Shown here one piece after another: positions 11,145 to 21,109 of a DNA stretch of 49,372 bases. The notes beneath the pieces are model-generated. The model was not told the DNA's origin. It saw nothing but the letters and a program-made list of their open reading frames with translations, and did no database searches. Numbering within the stretch: the stretch's first letter is position 1; every line of letters begins with the position of its first letter. The stretch is from NCBI GenBank assembly GCA_022559985.1, contig JAFJTR010000134.1, forward strand, positions 1 to 49,372, given 5' to 3'. Source of the DNA: Parastagonospora avenae f. sp. tritici 18332-5 (lineage: Eukaryota > Ascomycota > Dothideomycetes > Pleosporales > Phaeosphaeriaceae). The position numbers were made by a program, and so were the translations under genes.

Positions 11145-11367
11145 CACCAGGCGCCGGCGAAATTCGTGCCCGCCCTTTCTGAACGAAAAGAAGTGAAGTA
11201 GTAGCCTAGATGTATTCAAAGATTCCTAGCAGAGTTAGGTAGGGTCTCTTAGAGCTGCGTGCATATCTAGGCTTCCCTAAGCTTATAATGCACATAACTA
11301 CCTCTAAAGACTATTAGCTTATGTCGTGCAGGAGTAGAGCGGGCACGAATTTTGCCGCTGCCTAGTG
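11145..11367. mobile_element. Short inverted-repeat (MITE-like) element, copy 2 (most complete)
   Basis: A 223-nt element with clear terminal inverted repeats. The left end CACCAGGCGCCGGCG, followed by AAATTCGTGCCCGC, mirrors the right end: read on the minus strand, the right end is CACTAGGCAGCGGC followed by AAAATTCGTGCCCGC. The arms are about 30 bp with few mismatches. The inside is AT-rich and non-coding, and has the family blocks TAGCCTAGAT, ATTCAAA, TAGGCTTC and CTAAAGACT. No transposase is present, so it would be non-autonomous. No target-site duplication is evident. It lies about 200 nt past the stop of the small secreted protein. Confidence 0.78.
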
Positions 11368-11574
11368 AGGCTCCTACTCGTCATCAACACACAAAAAGCT
11401 CTGGAGCTTATTATCAAAATCATGGGTCGATCCTACAGGCCCATTTACAGACATCTTTGCCAGATCCGCCACACCCGGATATCCAACGTGGAAGAACTCG
11501 AGATCCTCGTCGCTGTTACAATGGCCGCTCCTGCACACAGATTAGCCTTCTATTCACCACTTTCGTCGTGAAAC

Positions 11575-11808
11575 TCACACATAGAAGTAACAGAAGCTAC
11601 CTTCATTGGGTCGCACGGAGCTGAGCTGATCAAAAGAATACCCGACAAGGTGGGAGCATTGACTTGCTGGGGCGTAGATTTGGTCGCAGTAGCCTTCGAA
11701 GTTGGGGTCGTTGCAGACGAGAGCACCTTTTTCGGGGAGTTCGCTGGATGTGGGTGCGGCGAGGACGGAGGTGGTCAGGAGGACGATGAGGGAGATAGTG
11801 AAGTTCAT
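11575..11808 (-). CDS. Small secreted cysteine-rich protein, beta/gamma-crystallin-like
   Basis: Single exon, 77 residues. An N-terminal hydrophobic signal peptide (about 1-18, cleavage probably near VLAAP) leads into a mature chain of about 60 residues. The chain has four cysteines (in ALVC, GYC, SQC and SFC), which would form two disulfides. The pattern DPNFEGYC followed by FDQLSSVRP resembles the Greek-key signature of beta/gamma-crystallin domains: an aromatic-x-Gly corner, then a D/N-x-x-S-S clamp that can bind calcium. The single domain would suit a secreted effector-like or antimicrobial-type protein; the role is unknown. It sits between two copies of an inverted-repeat element in a gene-poor accessory zone. 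Confidence 0.7.
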   Translation of the reverse strand: MNFTISLIVLLTTSVLAAPTSSELPEKGALVCNDPNFEGYCDQIYAPASQCSHLVGYSFDQLSSVRPNEGSFCYFYV

Positions 11809-12090
11809 TTTGAAGAGCGTTGAGTGAGGTATAAGAGGCCTAGAGTAGGGTACTTAGGACAAAAATTGGACTTGATATGAAGAAGTGTTGGGAATTAATG
11901 GGTGAGTTGAAAATTGCTTTCACTACTTGCATCGATGTCTTTATACCTGATCAAAGTATCAAGTCGGTGCCCTACCTACAGCCATATCGAAACATAAAGC
12001 ACTGCTGTGCGCGAAATACGAGTTCTTCGCTAACCATATTGCACTATTTTGTCATCGAATTCCGATAGATGTGTTTTTGTCGTTGCAGAC

Positions 12091-12250
12091 CGTCTAGATA
12101 CGGCCACGATGCCATACCTAGCGCTGACGTCTAAGTAATACTGCACGTATGTAGCATCACATCGCTTCTCCAGTACGTCGTGTTCGACGTCTATTCGTTC
12201 AGTAGCATCGCGTTCGGCGTCTAGCAATCCTTCAGTGAAGACCTCGGGAG
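12091..12250. repeat. Degenerate 30-nt tandem repeat, coding for a 10-residue repeat on the minus strand
   Basis: The hexamer CGTCTA recurs at 12091, 12128, 12188 and 12218; the last three are in register with a 30-nt period. Read on the minus strand (open frame 12030-12254, 74 codons), the period becomes a 10-residue unit of the form [L/I]DxExDxxE[R/K], for example LDAERDATER then IDVEHDVLEK, after which it decays. There is no signal peptide and no clear start, so this looks like a remnant of a repeat-protein gene and not an intact one. Confidence 0.4.
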
Positions 12251-12607
12251 GCAACCTATTTTGCAGTCACAATTTGGTATGTATGATGTGTTGAGCTCAT
12301 GGAATGCTGCTACGCCCAATTTCCCTTTGGAAACGATGCAGAGATCAAGCAGTTCTATTGCAGATTTCAAATCATGATGGAAATCAACTAAAGGCATTTA
12401 CCAGCCTGGATCTATACACAGTATTGCTGGGATTTGCTTGCGACGAGAAACACTTGTGTGTAGCTTCCGGCTGGAGTATGAGCTGTGGCCTTTTGCACCC
12501 TGGTAGCTTGCTATCTTGATCGGCAAGATGTGGTAGGCAAATGGTGTACGTGCTATTTCTGAAGCGCATGTTACAGTGTAGGTGCCGGACGCGTTCGTGC
12601 TGACATG

Positions 12608-12615
12608 TGACGTCA
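12608..12615. promoter_or_regulatory. CRE-type palindrome TGACGTCA
   Basis: A perfect 8-bp site of the type bound by ATF/CREB bZIP factors. No gene start lies close by, so its function is uncertain. A second identical site is at 13137-13144. Confidence 0.25.
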
Positions 12616-13136
12616 CAGGTCTCCTTCAGCACAGCAAAAATAGAATTGAGTATGCCAGATTCGGTAACCCGGAACTTAAGGTACATTTGAACTGAGGCTG
12701 GTGAAGGTGCACAGAACATTCGAATATCCCGATGGTCTCATTGTGATGTAGTCGAACTCGGTTGCAACTGCTCTTTAAAGGGCCGACTTGGAGTGTGCGT
12801 CGGGGATCCAACGCTCTTGTGGAAAACACGCTATCATGTGCGAACACAGAATAGAAGAGTGTGGCGAAAAGATTTTGCTATAGCGACTCAGAAGCTCGAA
12901 TATACAAAACTTAAGGATAAGGTAGACGTCACATTGTGCCTAGGTGGAGAAGCGTCGATTACCAAGCATCGATTACCAAGTACCCTCGGTTGAAGCCGCG
13001 AAACATGTGTACCAGTACGTTCGCATGAAGCATCTTTAACTGAGTTGTCGACCAGTTTCATCAATCAATCGTCGGAACCCTCACCAGCCACTACAAATAA
13101 TCACAAGGGACGCTGCGTTTCCTCTTCTTCATTGTC

Positions 13137-13144
13137 TGACGTCA
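13137..13144. promoter_or_regulatory. CRE-type palindrome TGACGTCA near the GFA gene
   Basis: A perfect 8-bp ATF/CREB-type site 16 nt left of element copy 3 and about 235 nt upstream of the GFA-domain start codon. It could act as a promoter element for that gene. Chance occurrence is possible. Confidence 0.3.
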
Positions 13145-13159
13145 CACCACCTTCAACAC

Positions 13160-13372
13160 CGCCAGGCCCCAGTAAAATTCATGTCCGCCTTTACCTAATG
13201 AGAAGGGTTAAGAGATAGCCTAGATACATTCAAAACCCTTTACAAGAGTAAGCAAGATATCTCACAGCACCAAATATATTTAGGCTTCTTTATAAACTTC
13301 TAAGTACGCTCCTAAAGACTGTTAGATCACTTCACGCATATACAGAGCGGATGGGATTTCCGCTGCCTGGTG
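13160..13372. mobile_element. Short inverted-repeat (MITE-like) element, copy 3
   Basis: A 213-nt copy in the same orientation as copies 1 and 2. The left end is CGCCAGGCCCC followed by an AAAATTCATGTCCGCC block. The right end, read in reverse, gives CACCAGGCAGCGGAAAT. The inverted repeats are therefore recognisable but more diverged than in copy 2. Internal blocks CATTCAAAA, AAGATATC, TTAGGCTTC and CTAAAGACTGTTAGATCAC align with the other copies. The right end is five bases before the ATG (13378) of the GFA-domain gene, so the element supplies that gene's immediate 5' leader. Confidence 0.72.
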
Positions 13373-13377
13373 ATGCG

Positions 13378-13913
13378 ATGACTGAGCTGGTACGAACCGG
13401 AGCCTGCCTCTGCAAGCGCATAACTTTTCGTGTGACGGGAGAAGAAATCAATGTTGCAATCTGCCACTGCGACAATTGCCAACGAAACTGCGGCGCACCA
13501 TATACAGCTAATGCATGGTTCCGCGATAAGGTAAGCCACATCCTGTTCACTCGGAAGATGCACCGCGATCATGAACAAAGTCGTGCTAAATGCCATAGCA
13601 ATTCGAATGGATATCCGGCGATAGCCTGCTGAAGCAGTACGATGACCGCGACACTGCCACTGGTGAAGTCGTGCATCGCTGGTTCTGCACTAACTGCGGT
13701 TCGCCTATGTTGACCAAGTCCCCACGCATGGTTGGTGTCACAATATTGCCAATTGGCTTATTCGACACTAAGGAGGAGTGGAAGCCTAGCTACGAGCAGT
13801 GGCTATGCAGTCGAGTAGGCTTTGTCGACGACATCAGAGCAGTGAGAGACAAGAGTAGGTATGAAGGCCGTCCGGATAAGAAAGAGTTCGAGCGGATATG
13901 GGCCGAGCTATGA
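13378..13913 (+). CDS. GFA-domain protein (glutathione-dependent formaldehyde-activating-like)
   Basis: Zinc-binding small protein of the GFA/CENP-V family; the substrate is unknown. Exons 13378-13530 and 13599-13913 join to 155 residues, a normal length. The 68-nt intron (GTAAGC donor, TAG acceptor) restores the segment QFEWISGDSLLKQYDD. Zinc ligands are visible as CLC near the start, CHCDNC (the CHCxxC motif) and CTNC in WFCTNCGSPM. The reading frame stays open upstream into the inverted-repeat element, where an in-frame ATG at 13351 would add nine residues. I prefer 13378 because MTELVRTGACLC begins where the family does. Its promoter or leader has therefore been supplied or replaced by the element. 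Confidence 0.85.
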
Positions 13914-14848
13914 TCAATTGGATTATGAGCGCTTCACAGACACTTTCCGATAGCGTTTGTGTGATCTATAAGCTGTCTTGAACTGTGTATCGAAGTCTGG
14001 GCCTGGATCGAAGATAGTTGTGTGTTGAACGCCGAATAAGTCCGGCTACTTCCATTATGTATAACCAGGCACCAGGAAAAGTTCCGCATTGACTGTGCCT
14101 GTGTGACAGTTACGATAGGAAAACAGCGGAAGGCTTCCAGTGCAACACATGGTATTCGGCATCGGCAAAACCATATGCAGCTGAGCCTCGATGCTGATGT
14201 TCTGGGCTCAAGCCATGTGCCAGTAGCGCCCCACGAACACGTACTAACGACGCCGCGAGCCACCAGCGTGATCTAAAGACCTCCCCGCTAGACCCGACGA
14301 TTCCTAGTTGCAGGCCAAGACGTCGAAGTCTTCCCCAGGTTCTTAGATCCCACGACATCGTGCTTCGCCCACGGTGCGGGGAATCTCCAGCGTTTCAGTG
14401 AGCCAATGATATGTACTGTGACGATGTGCGGAGTTGAGGCCGCTACAACTCTCGGGTCCAGATGCTCAAGCTATTGCTTCCTAAGAGCTTGGTATTCTCT
14501 GGAGCCTTGGTCTTCTAGGCCTCTTACCGCTTTCGTCCTGCGACTCCGAGAAACTGGACACGAGGTCGCTTGCCATGCTCCCAATGAGATGATCTCCCGA
14601 AGCTATGGCTTGGTAAGTCCCGACAATGGACTACAACTCTAAGTAGCCGCCAGGATAGTGCCTCATCCGTAGAGTCTGGGGCACGGTGGAGCCGACAGCT
14701 CTCGAATCTGGGGAAGTCGAGACTGCTCCACTATGAACTTTGCCAAAGATATATAGCCATGGCACCGCCTGTGTTGAAATCTTCAGCTCCATCCTCCCCA
14801 GAGTCGGACGCCCATACTCCCTCCTGACAACTACACTCATACATCATC
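13914..14848. other. Intergenic, GFA gene to MFS transporter
   Basis: It holds the promoter of the transporter at its right edge. Open frames on both strands here have no family resemblance. I see nothing else. Confidence 0.45.
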
Positions 14849-16496
14849 ATGTCTTCCACACCTACATACGCCGACGAGAAGGGCGGCGTGCAGGAGATCG
14901 AGCGTATCGTGTCCGATGGCGGTAACCAAGCCATTATCGACTCCTTCACACCCGAGGAGCAGAAGAAGATTGTCCGCAAGGTTGACTTGCGACTTATTCC
15001 AGTACTTGGCTTCATGTACTGTGTCTCGTATGCTGCCTGGTCACATTGTCCTGTCAACATCGACTAACTTCAGATAGTCTCATGGACCGAACCAACCTGG
15101 GTGTTGCCATGGTTGCTGGTATGGGTGTTGATCTGAAGCTCACCGGACAACGATACAGTCTCGTTGTGCTCCTGTTCTTCATTACATACGTTGCTCTGCA
15201 GCCTCCTGCCACCGTTGTCCTCCGCAAGCTTGGTCCTCGCGTTTTCCTACCTTCTATTGTAGTTATCTGGGGATCTGTCATGATCGGCTTCGGTTTCGTC
15301 AAGGAGTGGCACACACTGCTTCCTCTTCGTCTTATCCTGGGTATCTTCGAGGCTGGTTTCTTTCCAGGTAAGCTCAACATACTGCATCCTGGCTGCATAC
15401 ACGATACTAACAGTGCGCAGGATCTGCATACCTCCTCAGCTGCTGGTACCAACGATTCGAGCTCCAGAAGCGCAATACTGTCTTTTACCTCATCGGCATG
15501 TTGTCATCTGCGTTCTCCGGTATCCTCGGCTACCTTTTCTCTCTCCTCGCTGGCCATGGTATCCAGGCCGCTCCCTGGCTCGGCCAGCACTTCGGTCCTA
15601 CAAAGAAGAACCCCAAGATTGTGCCTCATTTTGGTACCGGTCTTGCTGGATGGAGGTGGATCTTCATCCTACAGGGTGTCATCACAGTCGCTATTGGCCT
15701 GATTGGCTGGTACTTCATTGTTGACTTCCCAGAGCTGTCTGCTAAGTCTTCCAAGATGCAGAAGAGCTTCCTTACTGAGCGCGAAGCTGAGCTCATGGTT
15801 GCCCGTGTTGAGCAGGATCGTCACGACGCCATCCCTGAGGACTTCAGCATCGCAAAGTATGCGAAGGGAGCCCTCGACCTCAAGGTCTGGGGATTCGCCT
15901 TCATCTTCATGTTCACCACAACCATGACGTACGCCATCGCATATTTCCTTCCGATTATTCTCAAGGATGGTATGGGTTTCAGCCCGGCAGCAGCCAACTG
16001 CCTCATTGCACCCCCCTACATCTTTGCTGCATTCGTCATGCTGGCCTTCGCCTATGCAGGAGACAAATTTCGCGTACGCTCGCCATGGATTATCGCGAAC
16101 GGCGTGCTTGCATTAGTGGGCCTCCCACTTATGGGCTTCTCGAACAATGTCGGTGTCCGCTACTTCGGTGTATTCCTGGCAACCGCTGCTGCCAACGCCA
16201 ACGTTCCATGTGTGCTCACATGGCAAGCAAACAACATCCGTGGACAGTGGAAGCGTGCTCTATGCTCTGCAACTCTCGTTGGTGCAGGAGGATTTGGTGG
16301 TATCATTGGTGGCACCGTTTTCCGCACCCAGGACGCCCCTCACTACGTCCCCGGTATCTTGGCCTGCATGATTGCAGCAGGTTTGATTATTGTCGTTACT
16401 CTTCTCTTGAACTTGAAGTTCTGGTTGGCAAACAAGCGTGCGGACCGTGGTGGCAAGATCATCGAGGGACTTGAAGGATTCCGGTACACCTTGTAA
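14849..16496 (+). CDS. MFS transporter, anion:cation symporter (allantoate/nicotinate permease-like)
   Basis: Twelve-helix major facilitator of the fungal ACS family (Dal5/Tna1 group), which imports organic anions such as vitamins, allantoate or sugar acids at the plasma membrane. The exact substrate cannot be read. Exons 14849-15027, 15078-15367 and 15421-16496 join to 514 residues. The first intron ends at the TAG at 15075-15077, not the CAG five bases earlier: only this restores YCVSLMDRTNLGVA, the helix-1 DRxNxG signature. A KVDLRLIPVLG block precedes helix 1. The loop between halves carries an LTEREAELMVARVEQDR segment typical of ACS carriers, and the C-terminal half ends near KIIEGLEGFRY. 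No neighbouring enzyme hints at the substrate. Confidence 0.9.
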
Positions 16497-17579
16497 ACCA
16501 CAGGACTGGTTGCAAATGATTGAGTCGGAATGTTTTATGATACCAATAATCTACTAGGGCAATGAATACTTTATGATGATAAATACCACTTTTACAACTC
16601 TCTGTGATGCTTAATTGCCAACTATCATAGCACTAACTGCTGCAGGTTCTAGCACGCACTGTGTCGCTTGTCGCAAGCCAACTTTCATTGTGAAAGATAT
16701 CGTATGGATATGAGAAACTTTGTGGCGATTCTTTGATGCCTAAAACATCGTGAGACTCATAACTCGCTGATATACATAATCTCCGCACTGTCGCACTGTA
16801 CCTGGGTACGACTCCCCGCACAGAACAAGAAACCCACTAGTGAAATCTCTTATCGCAAATTTGGCATTGTTGCATTCTCAAGCATATATAACGATATTTG
16901 CGAGACGTCAGTCAAGATGCCGGTCAAGCCTTTAGATATCCTACATATCTTCAGTGGTCCTCCTGTTGGGTGAACACAAGGCAATGCATCTATCAAAGTC
17001 AGGCAACCAAATACCGTCACTGCAATGCTAGTACAGTTTATGGCTACTGGAATTCTCGCAAGAATGTGTGGGAAGATCGGATCGGTCTGGTAACTAGGTA
17101 CGCAAGTTTAATACTACATGTCTCCTATGCCGGCGTGAATGCTTCGTGCAATAATTTGAACGTCTGATGATCCGTGTTCAAGATTAACTCCGCAGTGCCG
17201 AACTCATTTGAGATTCATTTGAGCCAGCTCGCCTGCCGCATTCAACGGTGTTAGCCACATTCCTAGCAGAATCCGCTGTAAGAGCTATGCTGTTCTTTGT
17301 CTATTTGGGTTAGGATATATGTTTGTTACGTCTTGGTGACTTTGCAATATATCGTTCGCACCACTTACGTCCAGAGTACGAGATTCAGCTTACATGCACT
17401 ACCAAATGGGACACAAACCAAGACTACATATTCAAAAAGAAAAGACTGTGAAGATCCCATGTCCTAGGTAGTCCAAAAAGTGGTGGCCTGCAAGCTCGCT
17501 TAACGTCCGCGCCCTTCATCCCACATAACCACTCCCTCAAAACACTACCCACAACAGCAAAAAAGAAATCTCATGAGTT
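16497..17579. other. Gene-free stretch, MFS gene to tRNA
   Basis: It begins with the 3' UTR of the transporter. I find no coding sequence that resembles a protein family and no repeat shared with the rest of the window. Confidence 0.45.
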
Positions 17580-17665
17580 GCATCGGCCGGGAATCGAACC
17601 CGGGGCTAGCCGAATTGATCTGAAACAGATGGCAACGGCTAATTTTACCACTAAACCACCGATGC
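17580..17665 (-). tRNA. tRNA-Gly(GCC) with a 16-nt intron
   Basis: On the minus strand the acceptor stem is GCATCGG paired with CCGATGC. The T arm is CCGGG-TTCGATT-CCCGG, and the D arm carries GTTTAGTGGTAAAAT. The anticodon stem is AGCCG/CGGCT, and the loop reads TTGCCA before the extra sequence, giving anticodon GCC (plus-strand 17631-17633). The loop is 23 nt, so a 16-nt intron sits after position 37, where nuclear tRNA introns always occur. The mature length is about 70 nt before CCA. It stands alone between two protein genes. Confidence 0.92.
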
Positions 17666-18152
17666 GATTGATGTGATTGGTTGATAATGTCGTGCAACTT
17701 TTCCTACATTATAATTTGTGACTCAACGATGGCAAGACAGAGTTTGGTTGCAACGGTTCAGGTAACATAATGTGTCTCAGGTGTTACGAGTCTCGTGGTT
17801 GAAGCAGGGAGGACTTGTCTAGTGTGGAGTGAAAATTTTGCTTCATGCATCCAAGACCCACTTTCTCTTGACATCTTCCCTCGAGGCTGGGCAGCACACC
17901 CGACAGGAATATGACCAAGATTATACCTGAGGAGTTAATAGAAGATGTCAAGATCTTTTTGTGCAGCAAGATAATTCGTCCAAGATTTGGAGGTGACAGT
18001 GATGAGATGTTTAGGGGGAATGAGGAACTACGACAACGTGAAGCACAGAGTTGGGCAATTGGTGCGTATGAAATTATACATAAGAAGAGACAATGAGTCT
18101 ATATACATTGCTAGACATTGCTATGCCAGGTAGAGAAGCCGCAAGTCCGCTC
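17666..18152. other. Intergenic, tRNA to GH5 gene
   Basis: It contains the 3' flank of the endoglucanase (minus strand). A 61-codon frame at 17911-18096 (+) with an ATG is open but AT-rich and unrecognised; I do not call it. Confidence 0.4.
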
Positions 18153-19321
18153 CTAGGTGTTCTTCCATGAGCCGACAACACACGACTTGACAAGAGCGGT
18201 ATCCGTCCACTTGCCATTACTCTGTGTCGGGGTCTCGACGAGCTCGTATGTGGAGTCAAAGCCACCTGCAGCCCAGGTAGTGTATCCAAGGTAGACATCC
18301 GCGTTGGCACTATCATGGTTAATCATAAATCCTGGCACGTTGGCAGAATTACTTACTTGAGGAATTGCAGCTCCTCACACAGGTACTTCTGACAACTCTG
18401 AGTGTTTCCACCACCAGTCTCAGTCAGCATGGCCTTCCTGTTGTTCTGCTTCAGCCATGCTGCGAGTGGCTTGAACGCAGTGTCGATGTTGTTCTTGACG
18501 CACTCGGTGTGGGTGCCGGAGTTATCGCTGTCAAGGTACTTGTGTACGTCCATGATGAGGTTGGCGGTGGTGCCATCAGGGTTCTTGACAGTGTTTAGAG
18601 CTTCCGCTGAACCGGACGACACGAATGTCTCAGCACTGGTGAAGCCTTGACCTGGTAGCAAGATGATGTTGCTCTTGGCTCCAGCGCCACGGATGGCAGT
18701 CACGACATCCTGGACGGTCTGTGCCCATTTCTTGATGTCGGGAATGTCCTTTGCTCGATCGTCAGTTGTGAAACGTCTTCATTGCCCGGGGCGACTTACA
18801 TGGGGTTCGTTCATGACGCCAAAGGCAATCTTGGATTGGCTGCCATACTTCTGAGCCAACTGCTTCCAAACGTCCGCCAACTGCGAGTTGGGTGGGCCAC
18901 CCTGACCAACGATCTGACCGTTCCATCGGGCATAGTTGTGGATATCCAGGATACACAAGGAAGCGCCAGAGTTCAAACATCCTTGTACAAGACTGTCGTA
19001 TTGCTGGAAGTTGGGAGCGTATAATGTGCCACCAAGCTGGTTGTTCAACAAGAACTGCCATCCAACGGGTAGACGGAAAGCGTTGAGAGAATCGTCCTTG
19101 ACGAAATGTTGCATCTGTCCAATCGCGGAGCCCTGAGCAACGATGTTGTAAGGCTTGTTGGTTCCAGTCAAGGCGCAAGAGCCGTCGATGAGGCAGCCAA
19201 AGTCGAATCCGGCGACGTTGACACCGGCATATTGGACCTTGGAGGCACGAGGGGAGACAGGAGCTGGGGCAGCAGCCACGAGGACCGAGCCAGCTACGGC
19301 AGTGAAAATGGCAGTCTTCAT
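18153..19321 (-). CDS. Secreted endo-beta-1,4-glucanase, glycoside hydrolase family 5
   Basis: Cleaves internal beta-1,4-glucan bonds of cellulose outside the cell. Minus-strand exons 18800-19321, 18357-18748 and 18153-18309 join to 356 residues. An N-terminal signal peptide (about 1-18, MKTAIFTAVAGSVLVAAA) precedes the catalytic domain, and there is no carbohydrate-binding module. The acid/base is E172 in VMNEPH, completed across the first intron by DIPDIKKWA. The nucleophile is E284 in LTETGGG. Other GH5 marks are FRLPVGWQ, DIHNYARWNG and the C-terminal GYTTWAAGGFD. Introns are 51 and 47 nt. The second splice uses a TAG acceptor to give FLNANADVYLG. The closest type is the single-domain fungal GH5 subfamily 5 endoglucanases, a subfamily placement that is inference. 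Confidence 0.94.
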
Positions 19322-20797
19322 TGTGGCGGAAGTGATTGAAATGTGACTGCAACCTGCTAATGGTACTCAAGATCCTGGGTTCCTCAGTCCATTGGAGATG
19401 TAGGAACCCTTTTGTACTGTTCTACCCACGGCAAGATCCACACTCGTCGATATTATACCCGTGCACCTGATACATGCTCATCTGTCATTGGAGAGAGCAC
19501 AGTTCATCTCAGGTGCAATCGCACCTATTTCGACATGGGCTGCATCTACACTAAGCCACCGGTAGATTGAATGACTGCCGTCTTCGTCGGCAAGTTCGAG
19601 TGGAAACGCTGGCCACCACTGAAAACCAGCAAGGGCATGTTGTGGAGCGTCCAATGAAGAGATGGAGGAGCAGCAGACTTGCTGTCAATTTGTTATGCAT
19701 GAAACGGCCTAAAAGGTCCAGTGTGGGTTGCGAAAGCTTGACCAGTCTTGTTCAGGCTTGGACCAGGCTTCCAGAAGCTTAGAGCTGCTGGAATGGCTTT
19801 GTTTGGTAAGTGCGTTTTAATCTATCATTCGGCCTAACAGTCGTATGCGATTAGTGTCTATTCTTATGGAGGTGTTATGATGAAACTAGCAATTTCGCAT
19901 AAGCCACGTCCTGACCGAAATCCGGGGTCACATAGATTGAAAGTGGAGAAGGGCCGTCAGAGGAACACAGCAACCCCGTCATAACGCCATACTCGCTCAG
20001 TAAACCTCGCCTTCGAGGAATGACACCGGACTGTGTAGAAAGCACACGACATTCTGCTCGTAGCTGCCGCAGTAGTAATATGGTGAACGTGTCAGTGTTG
20101 TTGTTCGGGAGTTCTTCAGGGCTGTTGACACCTGTCTAATTTGTCGGGCCGCAGATCCAAGAGCACCAGGACCGAGGCGAATCATCAAACGCTAGCAGAA
20201 AGCTGATCCACTTTCGCACAAGGTGCTTTCCAAGTCATGTTTAACGAAGCAACTTATAGCGCTCACTACAGTTGTTGCATTTCCACCACTCATGGAGGTG
20301 AAAGTCACTCATTTCTGCTTCGAGAGAGATCCAAGATCCCCTCATGTGGTCGTTTGCACGCGGCGTTGGCGACACAGTGAGCATATTTCCGTGGTACCTT
20401 TGATAAAGCACACTTTGGCACGCGTAATGGAACAACTATAATGTACAGCCAGAAGGAAACTGAAAGATGAATTGTACGATAACTAAGGGTATCCCAGCGT
20501 ATGAGGTTCGAAATGTGTGCTGTCTTCTGTCTTGATTGAAAGAAACTCCCATGTAAAGAACGCGCGCACTGGAGACGTGAACAGCGTAAAGAACAGGGTT
20601 GAGATCGGTGTGAGATGTGACTCCACATCCAACATGTGGGGAAATAGACCGATCGTGGATTTGGAGTAACTTGCTCCAACCCTTTCGTAACCGCAGATCG
20701 TGACATGAACTTCAATGTGAGCAAACAGCTATGCTCCCAATCCATATCCCCCCCCCCCCCTAAAAATTGCACTGACGACGCCACCCGCACTCTTCCT
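19322..20797. other. Gene-free stretch left of the micro-exon secreted protein
   Basis: It includes the promoter of the endoglucanase at its left edge. A run of 13 C bases lies at 20748-20760, about 40 nt beyond the stop of the small secreted protein, probably in or near its 3' UTR. I see no gene. Confidence 0.45.
20748..20760. repeat. Poly-C tract (13 C)
   Basis: A 13-base C homopolymer on the plus strand (G on the sense strand of the neighbouring small secreted gene). Its length may be unreliable in sequencing. Confidence 0.8.
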
Positions 20798-21109
20798 TTA
20801 CTTGCAGCAAGCCCAGCAAGACTACAATCTGTCAGCTTCTCGATCAATTCCCATACACCATCTTCATATACTTACACCTTCTCCACCCGTCCTTTCTGCA
20901 CGCTACTCTGCATTAGCATAACCATTCCAAACAGCAATCAGAAGACAAACCCAAGGACTAGTGCACACCAGCGTCGCATCGCCGCAGATTCTGTTACATG
21001 TCTTCGGCTTCGGCGTCGCCACAGGAGCGACAGAAGAAGAAGTAGACGTAGTGCACAGCGGGCCCGCAGCCACGGCAGCCGCAAGAGCGAGTACAAAAAA
21101 AGCCTTCAT
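20798..21109 (-). CDS. Small secreted cysteine-rich protein built from micro-exons
   Basis: Three minus-strand exons, 20951-21109 (159 nt), 20876-20902 (27 nt) and 20798-20821 (24 nt), join to 69 residues. Introns of 48 and 54 nt have a GTTTGT donor with TAG acceptor and a GTAAGT donor with TAG acceptor, and each has a branch-like motif (TGCTAAT, GCTGAC). Splicing joins a signal peptide (MKAFFVLALAAAVAAG), a Ser/Thr/Pro spacer and a compact core with CNRICGD, LVCTSPW and a C-terminal SCWACCK. The mature part has seven cysteines. The ending CWxCC and the CxxxCG...C...W spacing resemble a small secreted protein type common in ascomycetes, which I recall only in general terms. Without splicing the frame ends in unrelated residues, which supports the model. 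Function unknown; effector-like. Confidence 0.68.

Larger units (their letters stand above)
11809..13159. other. Gene-poor stretch between secreted protein and element copy 3
   Basis: It holds the promoter of the small secreted protein at its left edge, the decayed 30-nt repeat tract at 12091-12250, a perfect CRE palindrome TGACGTCA at 12608-12615 and a second at 13137-13144. A 14-nt direct duplication (TCGATTACCAAG twice) lies at about 12955-12980. I see no complete gene. Confidence 0.5.

Noticed and set aside
17911..18096. 61-codon ATG-started frame next to the tRNA
   Set aside because: AT-rich codon use unlike the real genes here, and no recognised family.
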